In this document: in pieces, positions 20,790-33,630 of the stretch | Numbering within the stretch: position 1 is the stretch's first letter | Layout of the letters: every line of letters begins with the position of its first letter | From: Thinopyrum elongatum | Lineage: Eukaryota > Streptophyta > Magnoliopsida > Poales > Poaceae | Assembly: GCA_011799875.1 (NCBI GenBank) | Contig: CM022302.1 | Location: 303,873,048-303,937,047, forward strand | DNA length: 64,000 bases | Direction of reading: 5' to 3' | Made by a program: the position numbers and the translations under genes | The notes under the pieces: generated by a model | What the model was told of the DNA's origin: nothing | What the model saw: the letters and a program-made list of their open reading frames with translations, nothing else | The model's database searches: none

Positions 20790-23700
20790 TGTCGGGGCCG
20801 GATTTCGGGGACACAATATATTCCCAGAAATTAACCCCTCGTGTCATCACCAGCCCAGGATTACTGTTACTGGTGGACACATCCTTGTTACAGATTACCA
20901 AGCTATTACAAGAGTTGAGTACAAGACCATAAAGGTCCAATGATACAACAATGATATCTAGTAGTGGATGATAGAATTAACTCGTGGTTCTCCAACGTCG
21001 ATGGGGCTCCATTCCCATAGGAATAGCTGACCCGGATAATTCCTATCCCGCATGGCTGCTATCCTAGGCTCCGCACGGTCGTCACTGTGGTACTCCTCAT
21101 AGAAATCCTGACCTGGCCAAGTAAATAGCCAGGGACAAGCCTGTGAGTACGTTGGAATGTACTCGCAAACATCATGAACAAAAGATATACTGAATGCAAC
21201 AATTAAATTATGTGGCCATGATGAACTACACTTTATGCTAATGCTCATGATGGACTTAAATGTCTACTGACAGGAATTAAATCATGGCATGGTAAAATAA
21301 TAGCATATGCAAATAAATGAATATATGGGAATGTTAGTGATAAATAAGGAAAGTCAAAGGAAACAAAAATAAAAGAAATGCCGGTTCGATGTCAAGTGAC
21401 ACCACGGTAGGTCTTGAAGAGAAATGCCAATCGGGTGTCTAAAAGAGAAATCGAACGAGACAGGACCATCCGAGAACTCAGGCGACGCCACGAGAGGTCT
21501 TGAAAAGAAATGCCAGTCGGGTGTCAAGTGACACCACGGTCGGATTTGAAAAGAAATGCCAATCGGGTGTCCACAAGAGCAGTGGCGTGATAAACCGCCT
21601 GTTAACTCGAGGGATGCCACGAGAGGTTTTGAAAATAAAATTGAGTGCCCGGGGTAGTCTAGCCAGCCCCTGAGACACTCAGGAAAATTAAAATAAGAGA
21701 AACAAGTTAGTTCACAATAATATGCATAACCATAATTTTTTTTACAGCAATAGTATTCAAATAACCATGACGGCATTAGTGATGATAACAATATCCTGCA
21801 AAAACAGTTCAGGCCCAATTAATTATTTTCCTCCGAAGACCGACACTAAGACCGACACTTGACCAACCCAGAATGTAGCCCTTAACCGCGGACACGGCTA
21901 TTCGAATAGGTTTAAACTCTGCAGAGGGTGTCCTCTTTACCCACAAGTAAAGGATTTCTTTAGTCAGCACCGTGACACTGACCAATTCCCATTACGGTCT
22001 TTGGGTTGAAAACACACCTGACCAGCACACACCAGATTAGCTTTCCGGATGCCAGGAATCACCCAAAGCATCGTTCAAGAAAAAGTCTAAGACGGAGAGA
22101 CCAACGTCCTGCATGGGATCACTATTAATACGCGCGGATTCCAAGGGGTGCCCCCCCTCTCAGTCACAACTGGAAACACCCATGCCCCCTGACCCAATAA
22201 CAAGATTTAGTCCGCGGCCGCGGAAACCCTCATCGTGGCCCTCTGTACGGTGTGTGCATGGAAAGGGGTTATCAACTTACTGAACCATACCCTACCTGTG
22301 GCAGGAACCTGTGGCAGCACGAAACAAGTATGGGGGTTACCGGAACAAGACTCGATCTACGGTCGACTCAGGAGGCATTAAGTTTCCTGCAACGTTTGGC
22401 ACAACAAGGTATTCCTTCAACAGCAATCCCAACAGGGCCAAAACCCTTGCATGCTCCAACATGCACAACAAACAAGGCATGATCACGCTCCAACGTGATC
22501 ATCCTCCTGCCGGTATCAGTATTTCACTTATGCCAGCTCCTGCAGATTAGTTCAGACCAACACGGGCATGTGACATGCAAAAATAACCATACCCATTCAT
22601 ATTCCATGTTTAATAGAGGATAACAAACTAGTCATGGCTCAAACATGCAACTATAGCTATATGCAAATTCTGTTAAAATTCATCCTAACCATGATTCAGA
22701 TGTTCTAGATAGCAACCACAAAACATTCACCATATCAAGTGTTCAAGATGCTTGCCTTGAGCATGCAGAAATATTGGGTGCACTCCAAAAGTTTAAAAAG
22801 TTCCTTCCCTCCATTTTTCCTATTTTCTATTTAATAGGTTCAACAAAGACAAAGCCTAAAAAAAATGTTCATCTAGTCTAAAATAATAGAACAATATTTT
22901 ATAAATATTTAGAAATTTTAATCATTAAATTTGGTTCAGAAATAACTGCTATGGAATTATTTGAGTCATCCTGAAAAAGAAAAAGGAAAAGAAAAGAGCT
23001 GCGCCCTCAGCGCCGCTTAACCGCGCGGTGCCACTGGGCTGGGCCCAGCCGTTCGGCTGCGCGGAAGGACCGATGATGCCGATGGCGCACTCCGGGAATA
23101 CGCTTCCCCCGCAGGGTAAACGTGATCACAGGAAGGCGCTGCTGGCGGGACAGAGGTGACTCACCGACAGGTGGGGCCCACCTGTCGGGTTTGCCTTCCA
23201 CCCTTACGCGCGTCTGGACAGAGCGCACGCCGGCGGCGATTGCCGGCGCTGTAGGGCGTCTCCTGCGATGCTCGGCACATGGATGAGTTCAGGTAGAAGT
23301 GCCGCATCCGTGGGAGGTGGAGAGGATCGCCGGGGAGGCTCAAGTTGAGCAGGGCTTCAGCCATGGCGGAGGAGGTCATCGGGTGGAAGAGGGCTTTTTC
23401 CCCACGGCCATCTCCAGCGGAATTGGTGACTGGGAAAGATCCGCAGGTTCTCCAGGGGTCTATTTGTGGAATAAAAGAGAAGGGGAGGTACAGGAGAGGT
23501 GGAGATCATCGAGGGGGTGGTGGCGGCAGTGGTTGCCGGAGTTGGAGAAGCTGACCATCTCCGGTCATTTGGCTACCCGTGGTGGTTTACAGAGGAGGGA
23601 GGGAGTGACGCTCCTGATCGAGAGCAGCTCGGGCAGGGTTTTATAGCACGGGGAAGGTCGGTTCCTCTCGGGCTTATCCGACTGAAGACAACGGCGGCCA

Positions 23701-24934
23701 TTAATGGAAGATAAGGGCGGTGGCTAGGTTGGTGGTGGACGGCGGGGTTGGTGAGGACGGTGGTGTCCCTCAGTAATAGCGGGGCGAGTTGGTGGTTGGG
23801 GATTGGGCCAGGTACTCCCGAACGGTGTCGTGCCCGAGCGGCAGACGGCGCGGGTCGGCGGGGTCGGTGGTGGCCGGTGCTAGGCGACGCGGGGAGGTGT
23901 CGGCGGGCTACGGGGAGGTCGGAGTGATCCAGAGAAGGACCAGGACGGGGAGGGGAAGCAACAGAGGAGCCGCAGCAGCCCGGTGTCGGCGCGTGCAATT
24001 TGGGCGCTCTGGACGCGCTTTGGGTATGCACGCCAGGTGGTCGACGAAATGCCATAGCACCCTAGGGAGGTCCATTGATGATGAATTTTGTCACAGTGCC
24101 TTCCCTTGGTCCGAATGAGATGAGGGACAGGTTGGTTTAGTCAGAAGGTCAAGAGGTATTTGTAGTTTAGAAAAGTGCAATAATTCTGTCATGCCCACAA
24201 CCTGCGTGACAAAATGCTAAGGCAATCTAGGCCTTTATGTTGGCTATGAAAATTGCCAGGGTGAGGTCTCATTAGATGTTAGATATGATGGTAGAATTGG
24301 TTTAGCAGAAAGAGATACTTTCCTGTGCAAGTTTTACAAGAATTCATTACTGGACAGAAACTTTAGGAGAATATTTGGTGAACTAAAAAGATTCCAATGG
24401 AGCTAAAATTTTGGACTTAAGGGTTTGGTTGGAAGAACTATAAGTGGGAAAAATTTCAGAATTAATGGGGCAAGGAAAATTAGGGATGTAGTAGAAACTC
24501 AAACACAGGACAGAATTGAAAAGAGGTTGTTTCACTCAAAATTTTCAAAAGACAAAGTTTGGTTTTTGCATAAAAGTGATATGTAGGCATCACAAGACCT
24601 CCCATAATTTTTGTGGGATTTTGAAAAGAATTATTTAAATTGGTTGTTGTGCAACAGAGGCATTTAAAGGTTGAAAAAGCTATTTAAAGAATTGTTTTGG
24701 GCAGAGTTTTATTATGAAAATAATTCTTACTGATATTAAAATGTAATTGAAATGATTTGAGAAAACTACCAAAGCCACAATATTATTCCAAAAATTTCTA
24801 TATGGGGGGAAGAATTTTGAAAAACAGAAACAGAAAGGGTTCTGAAATTAAATAAAGACCTAGTATAATTCAAAATTTTATTTCTGGCCAAATTTTATTT
24901 AGTAAAATCATGATTAAATTTTTGGGGTGTTACA
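20790..24934 (-). repeat. 5' LTR of L1 (right)
   Basis: 4145 bp, highly similar to the left LTR throughout. It is 181 bp shorter overall, almost all from one deletion at about 22820 that removed sequence equivalent to about 16320-16470; a short ctattt repeat lies at the junction. The TATA box is at 23638-23647 on the minus strand, and the GAGTAC/GTACTC motif at 21143-21164. Few substitutions separate the LTRs, so the insertion is fairly young. Confidence 0.85.
21143..21164 (-). promoter_or_regulatory. Shared GAGTAC..GTACTC inverted motif, L1 right LTR
   Basis: The plus strand starts gtgagtacgttggaatgtac and ends tc, with both six-base arms GAGTAC and GTACTC intact here. Confidence 0.6.
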
Positions 24935-26034
24935 TCATATGATATGTGTTTTGCTTGGAGCATATTTTAATTTTACTAGCTGTTTGAATAAAATAATTGG
25001 ATCTAAAATCTTGAATGAGAGAGAGTCCTCACATGGCTATTTAACTATTTGACTACTCATTGATCTTCACTTATATCTTTTGGAGTAGTTTTGTCATTTA
25101 CTCTCGTGCTTCACTTATATCCTATGAGTAAATGGTTGAATGAATTGAATATCATAAATCTTAAATTATATATGTTTCATATGCTTATCCCATGGGGAGT
25201 AATGACTTCACATATAAGAAGTATAAGTGGTAAAATTTATTGAAAGTTAGCAAACTCAACATTGGTCACTTGAAAAATTCTTGAAAGAATATTGGAAGAG
25301 AGATTTCACATATAAATATCTATCTTGGACATCTTCTATGATTGTGAGCCCCATTAATTATTTTCAAACTTGAGCAAATTAGTTGAAGTTGGACAAGGAA
25401 TACAACGTAATGAGTTATGTTTGGGTATATTTGTATAGAAGTTATATTGTTATGGATCCCCCAACATGTGGTGCTTACTTAGGATCTTTTTCTAGCCAAA
25501 AATTTGTACTAAGTAGACATACTACTTGTGCATCCAAAAACCTTTAAACCCTGTTTCTTGCCATGAGTGTCCACCATATCTACCTATGGATTGAATAAGA
25601 TCCATCAAGTAAGTTTTCATCGGTGCAAAAGGCAATAAAAAATTGCTCCTAAATATGTATGATCTTTTATTGTAAGGGAAAATAAGCGTTGTACGAACTT
25701 GTGATGGTAAAGAAATAAAAGCGACGGACTGCATAATAAAGGTTGCTATCACAAAGGGCAATACAACGTGACGTTCCTTTGCATTAAGGGTTTGCACATC
25801 CAAATTAAAAAGCGCATGAGAACCTCTGCTTCCCTCTGTGAAGGGCCTATCTTTTACTTTCATGTATTTACTTTTATGCAAGAGTCAATAGTATTCCTTC
25901 TTATTTCAACCACAATTATTCTCTAGTTGGCAAGCATCATGTGGTGGGGAAAGATCCAAGCATATATGGCCATTCAAATATATTTGATCATGAATTATTA
26001 TTGTTGACAATTATCTATTTGGTAAATAAGTTCG
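24935..26034 (+). repeat. Internal region of S, middle piece
   Basis: Continues the module interrupted at 14262 (tcata then tgatatgtgttttgcttgg). The AT-rich, non-coding text with repeated 'cttcacttatatc' phrases matches element D at 56350-56700 and 57120-57200. It ends at the gttcg TSD where L2 inserted. Confidence 0.7.
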
Positions 26035-29000
26035 TGTGGCACCCCGGCTCAGAGAGACCGGAACACCCCGTATCCCACCCCAGAGATCAAGTCTTCTGGA
26101 ATACGGCACTGCTTGGCATAGAACAAATCAGCTCTTATTACAAATACTCGGGGATACAAGGGTCCTGATATTACAACGGATTGCATTGGCCTAGCGACAA
26201 TACACCTGACGGGGTTGCTCTATGCTAGCAGCGGAACGACTCGAAGCAGCGGAATAACTTCTAGCAGCGGAACAACGACGACAGTGATGGACTCCACTCC
26301 GCAGGGACTCTGGCTGGAACACTTATCCTAGCTTGCAAACTCTGGATCCTCGGCAATCAAGCAAACATGAGATGACCTGCAAACTGGCAGGACATGCCAG
26401 GTGAGTACTTTGAATGTACTCCCAAGCTCACGGCAACCAAAAGCAATCAAGACAAACAATAGCATGTCATTTATAGGTTAAACAAGGATGAGCATGATAC
26501 AACTAGAGCAACATGGCATGTACATGGTGAACAAGATACCGCTAGAACAATATGAAATGAGCATGGCATGAACATGTTACTCATGACGTGAACAATGATG
26601 ATACTAACATGCAACATGCTTAAAGATAACACGGACCAACTTACTATGTTCGGGGGTTATCTCGTAACCACCCTAGATAAGTCATTCTTACATACCATCA
26701 TGGTCACGGGATCACTTCAATCATTATCAAGAATACCATTGTGATCCTCACAAGATCATCTCACCATTATCAAGAATACCATGGTGAACCTCACGTGACC
26801 ACATCAAGATCAACCAACTTATTTCCTCAACAAACCAAGGTTGTTTATTAGTCAGGTTATTCTTACTGTTGACCCATAGTGTGACCTACTATGAACTGGA
26901 CCCATATCCATGGGCACGGCTATCGATAGATTACACACTCTGCAGAGGTTAGTACACTGTACCCACACTACGGAACCCAAGGCCTCGTGCTCCCATTTGG
27001 GTGGACCAACGATGTTCCGACAAAACCGATCTACTGCATGACACTCTTCCGGCCACTCCAACCAACTCCCCTTTGGGCTCAGTCCTGGGTGGCCCCGATG
27101 TCACCTCGTGACACCCAACGGCCATCGTCGTGGCAAAACAAAAATGGTCCCAAACGGGGAAAAGAGAGCTCAAACCAAACTCGGGCACACAAGGTTATTG
27201 CCGCCTACCAGGCCAAGATAGTGCGCGCACATAACCTTCCCTAGTTGGAGGCACCGGCGAGAGGCATGACAATAGGCCACATTAAGGCCTTCCCATAAAG
27301 GCAAATGTGGTTACACTAGTCAGCTCATCTCAATGGCACTATGACTCAGCCAACAGGTGTTCAAGTTCGATTAATGTCCGGTTAAGCTTGAAAAGTACAT
27401 AGCTGAGCCATAATAAAGTAACATGATGAAACGACAATGCATATGAGCATGATATCAACATGAACATGGGTGGGAAGCATAACCACTTAACATATGAAGC
27501 ATTAGTATCAACAATAATAAAGCACTTAGTCTACTTGATGTAGATGAACATGGCATAGCGATGATCATGCATACATAGGTACTTTCATAGCAGACGATAA
27601 TCATACATCAGATGAACATCACTATTACCGGCATGTACTACTAGCAAGCATGACATACGATAATAATACTAGCAAGAAACCATGTGCTAACAGGGTGCAT
27701 AAGAACATAGTATGATGATAAGCCTGGATCCACAAGCATAACCGAAACAGTAATAACATTAGTACTGAGCAAACAATTATTAAATATTCAAGTGGGAAAC
27801 CATGGCTACTGCAAATCCATCATGCAAGTGGCTGTCATGGCTTTCCTGGGGGTGAAGAATACTCCGGGGAGAAGTGCGAGGAACTCGCGGAACGATTCGT
27901 CAGACATAGTTCTCTCTCGGAGGGGGCTAGATAATGGCAAGGGCAATATGGTCATTTCTAGTATGTTAACACATAGTGAAAATGGTAACAACAGATCGGG
28001 CTCGATGAGACAAAAATGTGGGATTTGGAATCACCTGATTCGGAGTTACGGTCGGGAAGATACGGATAGATGAAGTCCAGGCACTAATCTGTAAAAGATT
28101 CTTCACAAACAGGTCCCTGACTGGAAAAACAGAAAACGCATTCAGAAGAAATACGCCTTTGCTGTGGGAAAGTGCATTTTTAGCCGTAGAAGAACTAGAA
28201 TACGCTTTTACTAAAGGAAAGCGTATTTGCAGAAAAATACGTTTCCACTTATCTGACGTGGCCCTTGGCTTAGGTCGCTGACGCGTGGGGTCGGGGAAGG
28301 ACGCGGGGCCCGCCTGGCCCCTGGCTCGGTCGTCTTATTCCCCTCGCTGTCCCCCCCCCCCCGCACGGGACATTGCAGAAGCAGGGGAGGGACGCGACGC
28401 CGGCACCGGCGACGGCCCGGCCGGCTCCGGCCACCTCCGGCCAAGGGGAGGACATCGGCGGGCTCGGGAGAAGGTGCTGCTCCCGGCTAGAGCAGCAGCA
28501 GGCGCCCGAGAGGGGCAGAGCAACGGCAGCCCATGGCAACAGAGAAGGCGGGCAGCGCACGGCCAGACTTGGGGCGGCAGCCTCAGGTACTCCGGCGACC
28601 AATGGAGGAGTGGGGGAGGGTCGCCGGGGTCTGGGTGGTCTAGAGGTGGAGAGAATGGGAGAGGTGAGGGATCGGGTGGCCGGATTTGAGTGGTGGACGG
28701 CGGCGGCCGTGGCGGAGAGAGGAGCGGGTAGCAAGCTCCGGTGGTCGGGGAGGGCAGGGGAGAGAGCTGCGAGGTGCGGAGGACCTCGGCCAAGCTATTT
28801 ATAGCCGTGAGGGGGGGGGCTCGGGAGCGCTCTAGAGATCTCTGTCGACCGGACAAGGAGGATAAGAGGAGGTTTGTGTCATGGGCATGATGATGGCGAC
28901 TCAACGATGGCGAAACTGGAGGGGCAGAGGAGGGCAAATGACCACACGGTCACGAGCTACCTCCAGGACACGGCGAGGCATCGAGAAGAAGAGGAAGCAG

Positions 29001-30359
29001 CCGAGCACAGTGCCGCGGTTAGCCAGAGCGCGTCGGTGTGCATGCCAGCCATGCAGTCACAGCGTGAACTGGTACACACAGTGCATGCTAATGGGCCAAA
29101 TCATGTCCGGCGTGTAGTGTCTCCAAGCTAGGTTATCTCAGAGGTGGTGGCTCGAAGAAAAACGCTGTGGTTAGATGGGAGTGATCACCTGAAGTTTACT
29201 GCAGCAAACTTGGCCCATATGGTGAGGTGAAATGTGTTGCCCTCTAAGGATCAAAAGATGTTAGATAGTCTTAGGGTAGGAAGGACTATAATGTTGTGAA
29301 TTTGGAGATGATTAGGACCAATATTTGATATAGTTGCTTCACAACTGCCCAAACTGGTCCAGGAAATAAATCATGAAGTAGCACTCACTAGGAGTGTTGG
29401 ATTGAGCTAAAACTTGGGAAAGGGAGGTTATTTAGGCATAAGAAGATGCTTTAAAATTTTCATTCCATTTGGACATGCCAAAATGGTACTTCCTTCACAG
29501 TGGTCCTCTCTGGATAAAATTGTAGAGGAAAAATGGCTTTATGAAATGATCCCAAATTTGGTGGAGATGAGTGATATGGGAAGGAGCATGTCTTGGTAAA
29601 TTTTCAGCAAAAATGAAGCAATATAAAATATACTTGCTTCACAACTTGAAATATTGACAAAGGCAAAGATTGGATGGTGTGCTCACATAGATTATTTGAT
29701 AGAGCTGAAAATTGGTGGAGAGTCATGATATGAGCACATGAAGGAGCTTGCAAAATTTCAACTCATTTTGATAACCCTAGCTGGTACTTCCTTTAACAAG
29801 GCTTCCATCTGACAGAGACTTTGGAAAATTGCTGAGGCAGATTGGCTAGGCAAATATAGCTGAATTTTTGGCATTAGTCAATGGTATGGATAGGAAAGAG
29901 TGCCCAAAAAGTTCGGGAGCAATCAAGAAAAGATAGGTGGCACTTCCTTCACAGAAGGCCACTCTGGACAGAAATGAAGAATGAATATTGGTGAATTATT
30001 TTTGGGCTTAGAAAGGGAAGTTTGGACATATTTGGGGCATATATGATCCAAACAATTTATGAGAATTATTTGGGAATTTTTTGGATGAAGGAAAGGTAGG
30101 TTCCTTCACAACCTAGGGCAAAAAGGATTATTCCTTTAATAGAAAAAGGAATATTCCCAATAAAAAGAATATTGGGATTGGTCCAAGATGGGAAATGACA
30201 TGATCTTGAGATGGTTTTGAGGATGACAAGCCACTTGGGAGCCTGAGAAGAGATGATCTACCCAGGTTTCAGGACCATAGAGCCTGGGAAAAGCAATTCA
30301 AATCAAAATTCTAAAGAAAAACAAAAGTAAAAGAAAGGGCCAAAAATCACGGTGTGACA
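26035..30359 (-). repeat. 3' LTR of L2 (left)
   Basis: Contains the motif at 26401-26421, a GC-rich block with a C run (about 28260-28760), and a palindromic TATA box gctatttatagc at 28794-28805 (sense CTATAAATAG). U3 then runs AT-rich to 30359. Long ORFs on both strands of 28285-28937 are compositional. Confidence 0.85.
26401..26421 (-). promoter_or_regulatory. Shared GAGTAC..GTACTC inverted motif, L2 left LTR
   Basis: The plus strand begins gtgagtactttgaatgtact and ends in c: both six-base arms are intact around a short loop, about 370 bp from the LTR 3' end. Confidence 0.6.
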
Positions 30360-30385
30360 AACCTTCCCCCCTTAAAGAAATCTCA
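30360..30385 (-). other. Polypurine tract of L2
   Basis: The plus strand aaccttccccccttaaagaa adjoins the left LTR; its complement is an A/G tract with a GGGGGG core ending at TGTCACACC. It closely resembles the L1 tract (aactctacccccccttaaaa), hinting that L1 and L2 use related machinery. Confidence 0.7.
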
Positions 30386-31978
30386 TCCTCAAGATTTGGT
30401 TGCTCAGGGAATAAGTATGAATATGAATATTCTGTCTTAAGGAAACCGTTTCCAACTCGGGTATCCTTTTTGTCCTTATATGATGTTCCCGTTGAATTTT
30501 ATATGGCTTGACTGTCTCGCTCTGGGGTGGTTTGCTTCATTGTATCCTTATTCTAGCCGATATTACCTCACTTGTTCATGCTTACACTGGCTCCAATTCC
30601 TTTCATATCCGCTGAGTTAGCTGGGGTACGAGAGGTGATCATGACTGCAACACGTGCCCTTCTCACAAGTCTGAGAGTGGTTTCCGATGGATGTGTCATT
30701 CTTGTATCCAGCACTGACAACATTCCATGGAGTTGTGAACAGATCTTCCCAGTGGACACCCAATCTTTTACTCCTTGCATTGGGTCGCTCAAAAATATGC
30801 ATGTCCTCCCGATTCAAAACAGTGCTATGAATCATAACTGTTCTTTTGATGGATTCTGACTTCTCGCAGGCGCCTCTGCATCTCCTTGACTGGATTCACT
30901 GTCTTAAGTATCAAATTCGTACCAAAGATTTGACTGTCCCTTGTCGTGAACAACATAAGGGTGTACGGCCTTATAATGATATTATCCACCCACTGGACTG
31001 ACGGTGGTTCTGGCAGAAGAATCTTGTTCTCGTCAGACTATCCTTTAACTGCTTCCCATATGCGAGGGCACATGCCTCGAGACTATTGTTCAACATTCTG
31101 CTTACTCATTTTGTCTGCATATCCATGTGGATAGTAGGTCATGTGATGCTTTAACACGGTAGCAGGAGTCAAACTGCTGAGCTGGCCTTTGGTCTGACCT
31201 AACAGACTTGGATATACCATACTGATGATTCTGAGCACATACGGCTGGACAAATGGGTTGCCTTGATATGAGGTCCTTTCCGAAATGGAGTAGACCCTTG
31301 GGCATATGTTTATGGTGATTGATACTGACTCAGACTGCCCGGGGTATTTGTACCATGTTGGTCATGCAACAAGTACCATAGCGATATTGTCGGTCTGGCT
31401 CTTTCATTATGGTTTTCTTTGTCCGGATCCTTTGCCGAAAGAACTTGGCCACATATATCCTTAATTCTTTGTGTGACCATATGTGCTGTTAGGTGCAGTA
31501 TCCCGGCAATCGTACTTTATCCTTGTTCATGTCTTGGTTCATAGAATATATTCTAGGTCCATGTGTGCTTGTACAGAGCTCATTGTTGTCGTCATCCATA
31601 CAAGACAGTGACAAAGGTTGATTACATCACCTTTTTGGGTGTGAGGAAGCTCACCTTGATAACCACTACCAAGATGGTTGTCTCCATGTTGTCTTTCTTT
31701 AAAGCTTGTCGGTTCTTGCATCACCCACTTAGGTGTATAACTGGCTTTTCTTCCTCTTGCATAACTGGTGAGGTTGGCAGATTCATACCATGATTTCATC
31801 CTCGTACAAGTGACTTGTATAAACTTGGCAGCATGCTCACAATATAGAAGTAGCTGATTCTCGAGGAGGACTTGAGTCCTGACTGATTCTTGCTTCTGAC
31901 CAGACGGTTGTGGATCTGACCCTTGGGATGCACCGCCATATGCTGCCAGCTCACTGTGTAATACCTTGCACCAGTATC
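30386..31978. other. L2 internal region, 3' half, no gene seen
   Basis: Moderately AT-rich sequence with only short, unsupported ORFs on both strands. No retrotransposon motif, tRNA or other RNA gene is recognised. Confidence 0.5.
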
Positions 31979-32320
31979 GTACTAAGGAAGATTAGATAGC
32001 TTATGTTGGAAGCCATCAAAAGTGTCTTGCTGGGGAAGACTGAATAGCTTGTGCTCCAAGTTCTTGCTAGGGCAACTTGCTAAAGAAGACTGGTTATTGT
32101 GCTTCGGATGCTTCCCCCCCTTAAAGACTTGCTGGGAAAGACTCGGTACCTTGTGCCGGAAGCTTTTGCGGTGGCTTACTGAGGAAGACGGAGTATCTTG
32201 TGCTGGAAGTCAGCCACATATCATACCGAGGAAGACTGAGGAATCTTGCATTGTAAGCTTCTCTGGTAGCTTGTGAAAGAAGACTGGATTGCTTGCACTA
32301 GAAGCTTCTTGCTATGATAG
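31979..32320. repeat. About 48-bp degenerate tandem repeat in L2
   Basis: Seven units begin at about 31979, 32026, 32076, 32128, 32175, 32222 and 32270. Each has the pattern cttgctgaggaagactg, a short variable part, cttgtgctggaagc. Spacing is 47-52 bp. The small length changes break any reading frame, so it is probably not coding. Confidence 0.7.
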
Positions 32321-33042
32321 GCGGACTGAATATCATATATATCCTTTAATATTTCTGCTACCGGTCACTTGTATGAAAGGGGTTGTTCGAGTATCCTTCT
32401 TGCTGAGCACTGAATTCATAGCATGTTCTAACTGGCTTCCAGGTATAGCATGTTTCAACATTGTACTCATAATAGAATCAATCCTTGCATATGAAGCATA
32501 CCTTTGACTGATAATATACTGTTGGTCTTGCACACGACCTAACTTCCGGCTGATTTCATCATTATTACTGTGAAAATTGCACACTGAGGTGTACTTGATG
32601 CTGATCAACAAGCCAGGATATCATTTGCATTCTGAGCAAATATTCCCAATACAATGCACACGGCTGAGAATTCCCTAATGTTTAACTGAGCTTCCAAATA
32701 TTTGTCTCCTCACTGATTCTTTGGGTCTGTGTCGGTTGACGAGTAGCTTTAATAAGGGGAAATAAGGCAACACCAAGGGCCCAAAGAAAGAAGCAAAAGA
32801 AACAACGAAAACAAAAGCACACAAAGCATACAAATAATATTATATTCAAGCAACATCACATATTACTGCTACTCACCACAATAATATGCATGCATACTTA
32901 GGCACACCAATATCGCGGGAACTCCGGTATTGCGATCTAATATGCTCTGGCGGTGTGCACGAAAGTGAATCCATGTGTGGAAGGATGGGTGTAAATAGAG
33001 CTACACCAAAGCTGGCTTAACACCGGTTGCATCTGAATGGGC

Positions 33043-33467
33043 TTATGAGGTCAGGACGAACTTGGTGATCATGTAGCGAGACACGAATGTGACGACCATA
33101 TCATCATCAAGTGGACGGACGGAAACCGTACATGTCCAAAGAATGGGTGACAGAGTAGGATAGAGGTGGAAAACTGGGCTTGCTGGCATTGCCCTTTTCT
33201 GATAGCAAAGATCAGTAAGGGTTGCCAAAGCGGCGAGTGGGATGGCACGATCTGAGATAGAAACATGTCTATCACCGAAATGATATGGGTGGCTGACAGA
33301 AAGATACTGGCGCAAAACTTGAGCACAACTCCTGCAGATGGTGTCTCGAACACTTGGCTCCTCGGCATCACTCCGCTGGGACAGACCTGACACCAAATAC
33401 CGAAGAGCAGGTATGCAAAGATGGAGGGTGCAGGTAGTGGATCGAAACCGATGCCACCTACGCTCAC
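33043..33467 (-). other. Possible gag-position ORF remnant of L2
   Basis: Two overlapping minus-strand frames lie just after the PBS, neither with an ATG start. One (33396-33043) contains DRAIPLAALATLTDLCYQ, whose spacing (AI..AA....LT.L) resembles the AIEVAAYEAITRL segment at the same place in L1. This hints at a common ancestral protein but is weak; the second frame could be a shadow. Confidence 0.3.
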
Positions 33468-33610
33468 AAGATCAACCGTTAGTGACAGGATAATAACTCT
33501 ATATGCATGCTATGCAACAAACAAATGCATCAATCAAGTACAACAAACCGACTAGACTCTATACTACCGCTTTCTAACGCTCGCGTAGACTAGGGCGTCC
33601 TAAAGCCAGC

Positions 33611-33625
33611 CCTGCTCTGATACCA
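33611..33625 (-). other. Primer-binding site of L2
   Basis: Minus-strand TGGTATCAGAGCAGG lies 5 bp from the right LTR; it is the initiator-Met tRNA type, as in L1. Confidence 0.9.
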
Positions 33626-33630
33626 ATCGT

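Larger units (their letters stand above)
14263..24934 (-). mobile_element. Element L1: LARD-like retrotransposon with 4.3-kb LTRs
   Basis: Flanked by the perfect TSD tcata (14258-14262 and 24935-24939). The plus-strand ends read TGTCGG...TGTTACA, so on the sense (minus) strand it starts TGTAACACCCC. LTRs are 14263-18588 and 20790-24934, with only 2.2 kb between. A polypurine tract flanks the left LTR and an initiator-Met-type PBS flanks the right LTR, fixing minus orientation. No RT or integrase is present; a conserved-looking ORF sits just after the PBS. It matches the description of large retrotransposon derivatives that rely on another element's enzymes. Superfamily unknown. Confidence 0.88.

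Noticed and set aside
28285..28937. Long overlapping ORFs on both strands with Pro/Ala/Arg/Gly-rich products
   Set aside because: They lie in the GC-rich part of the L2 LTR, are open on both strands from composition alone, and the equivalent region in the other LTR (35863-36532) has different frames.
31979..32320. CRISPR-like array
   Set aside because: Units are degenerate, have no constant repeat with unique spacers, and the genome is a plant.
33069..33467. 132-residue minus-strand ORF as a gene
   Set aside because: Non-ATG start and overlaps a second frame; hydrophobic composition without a recognised domain.
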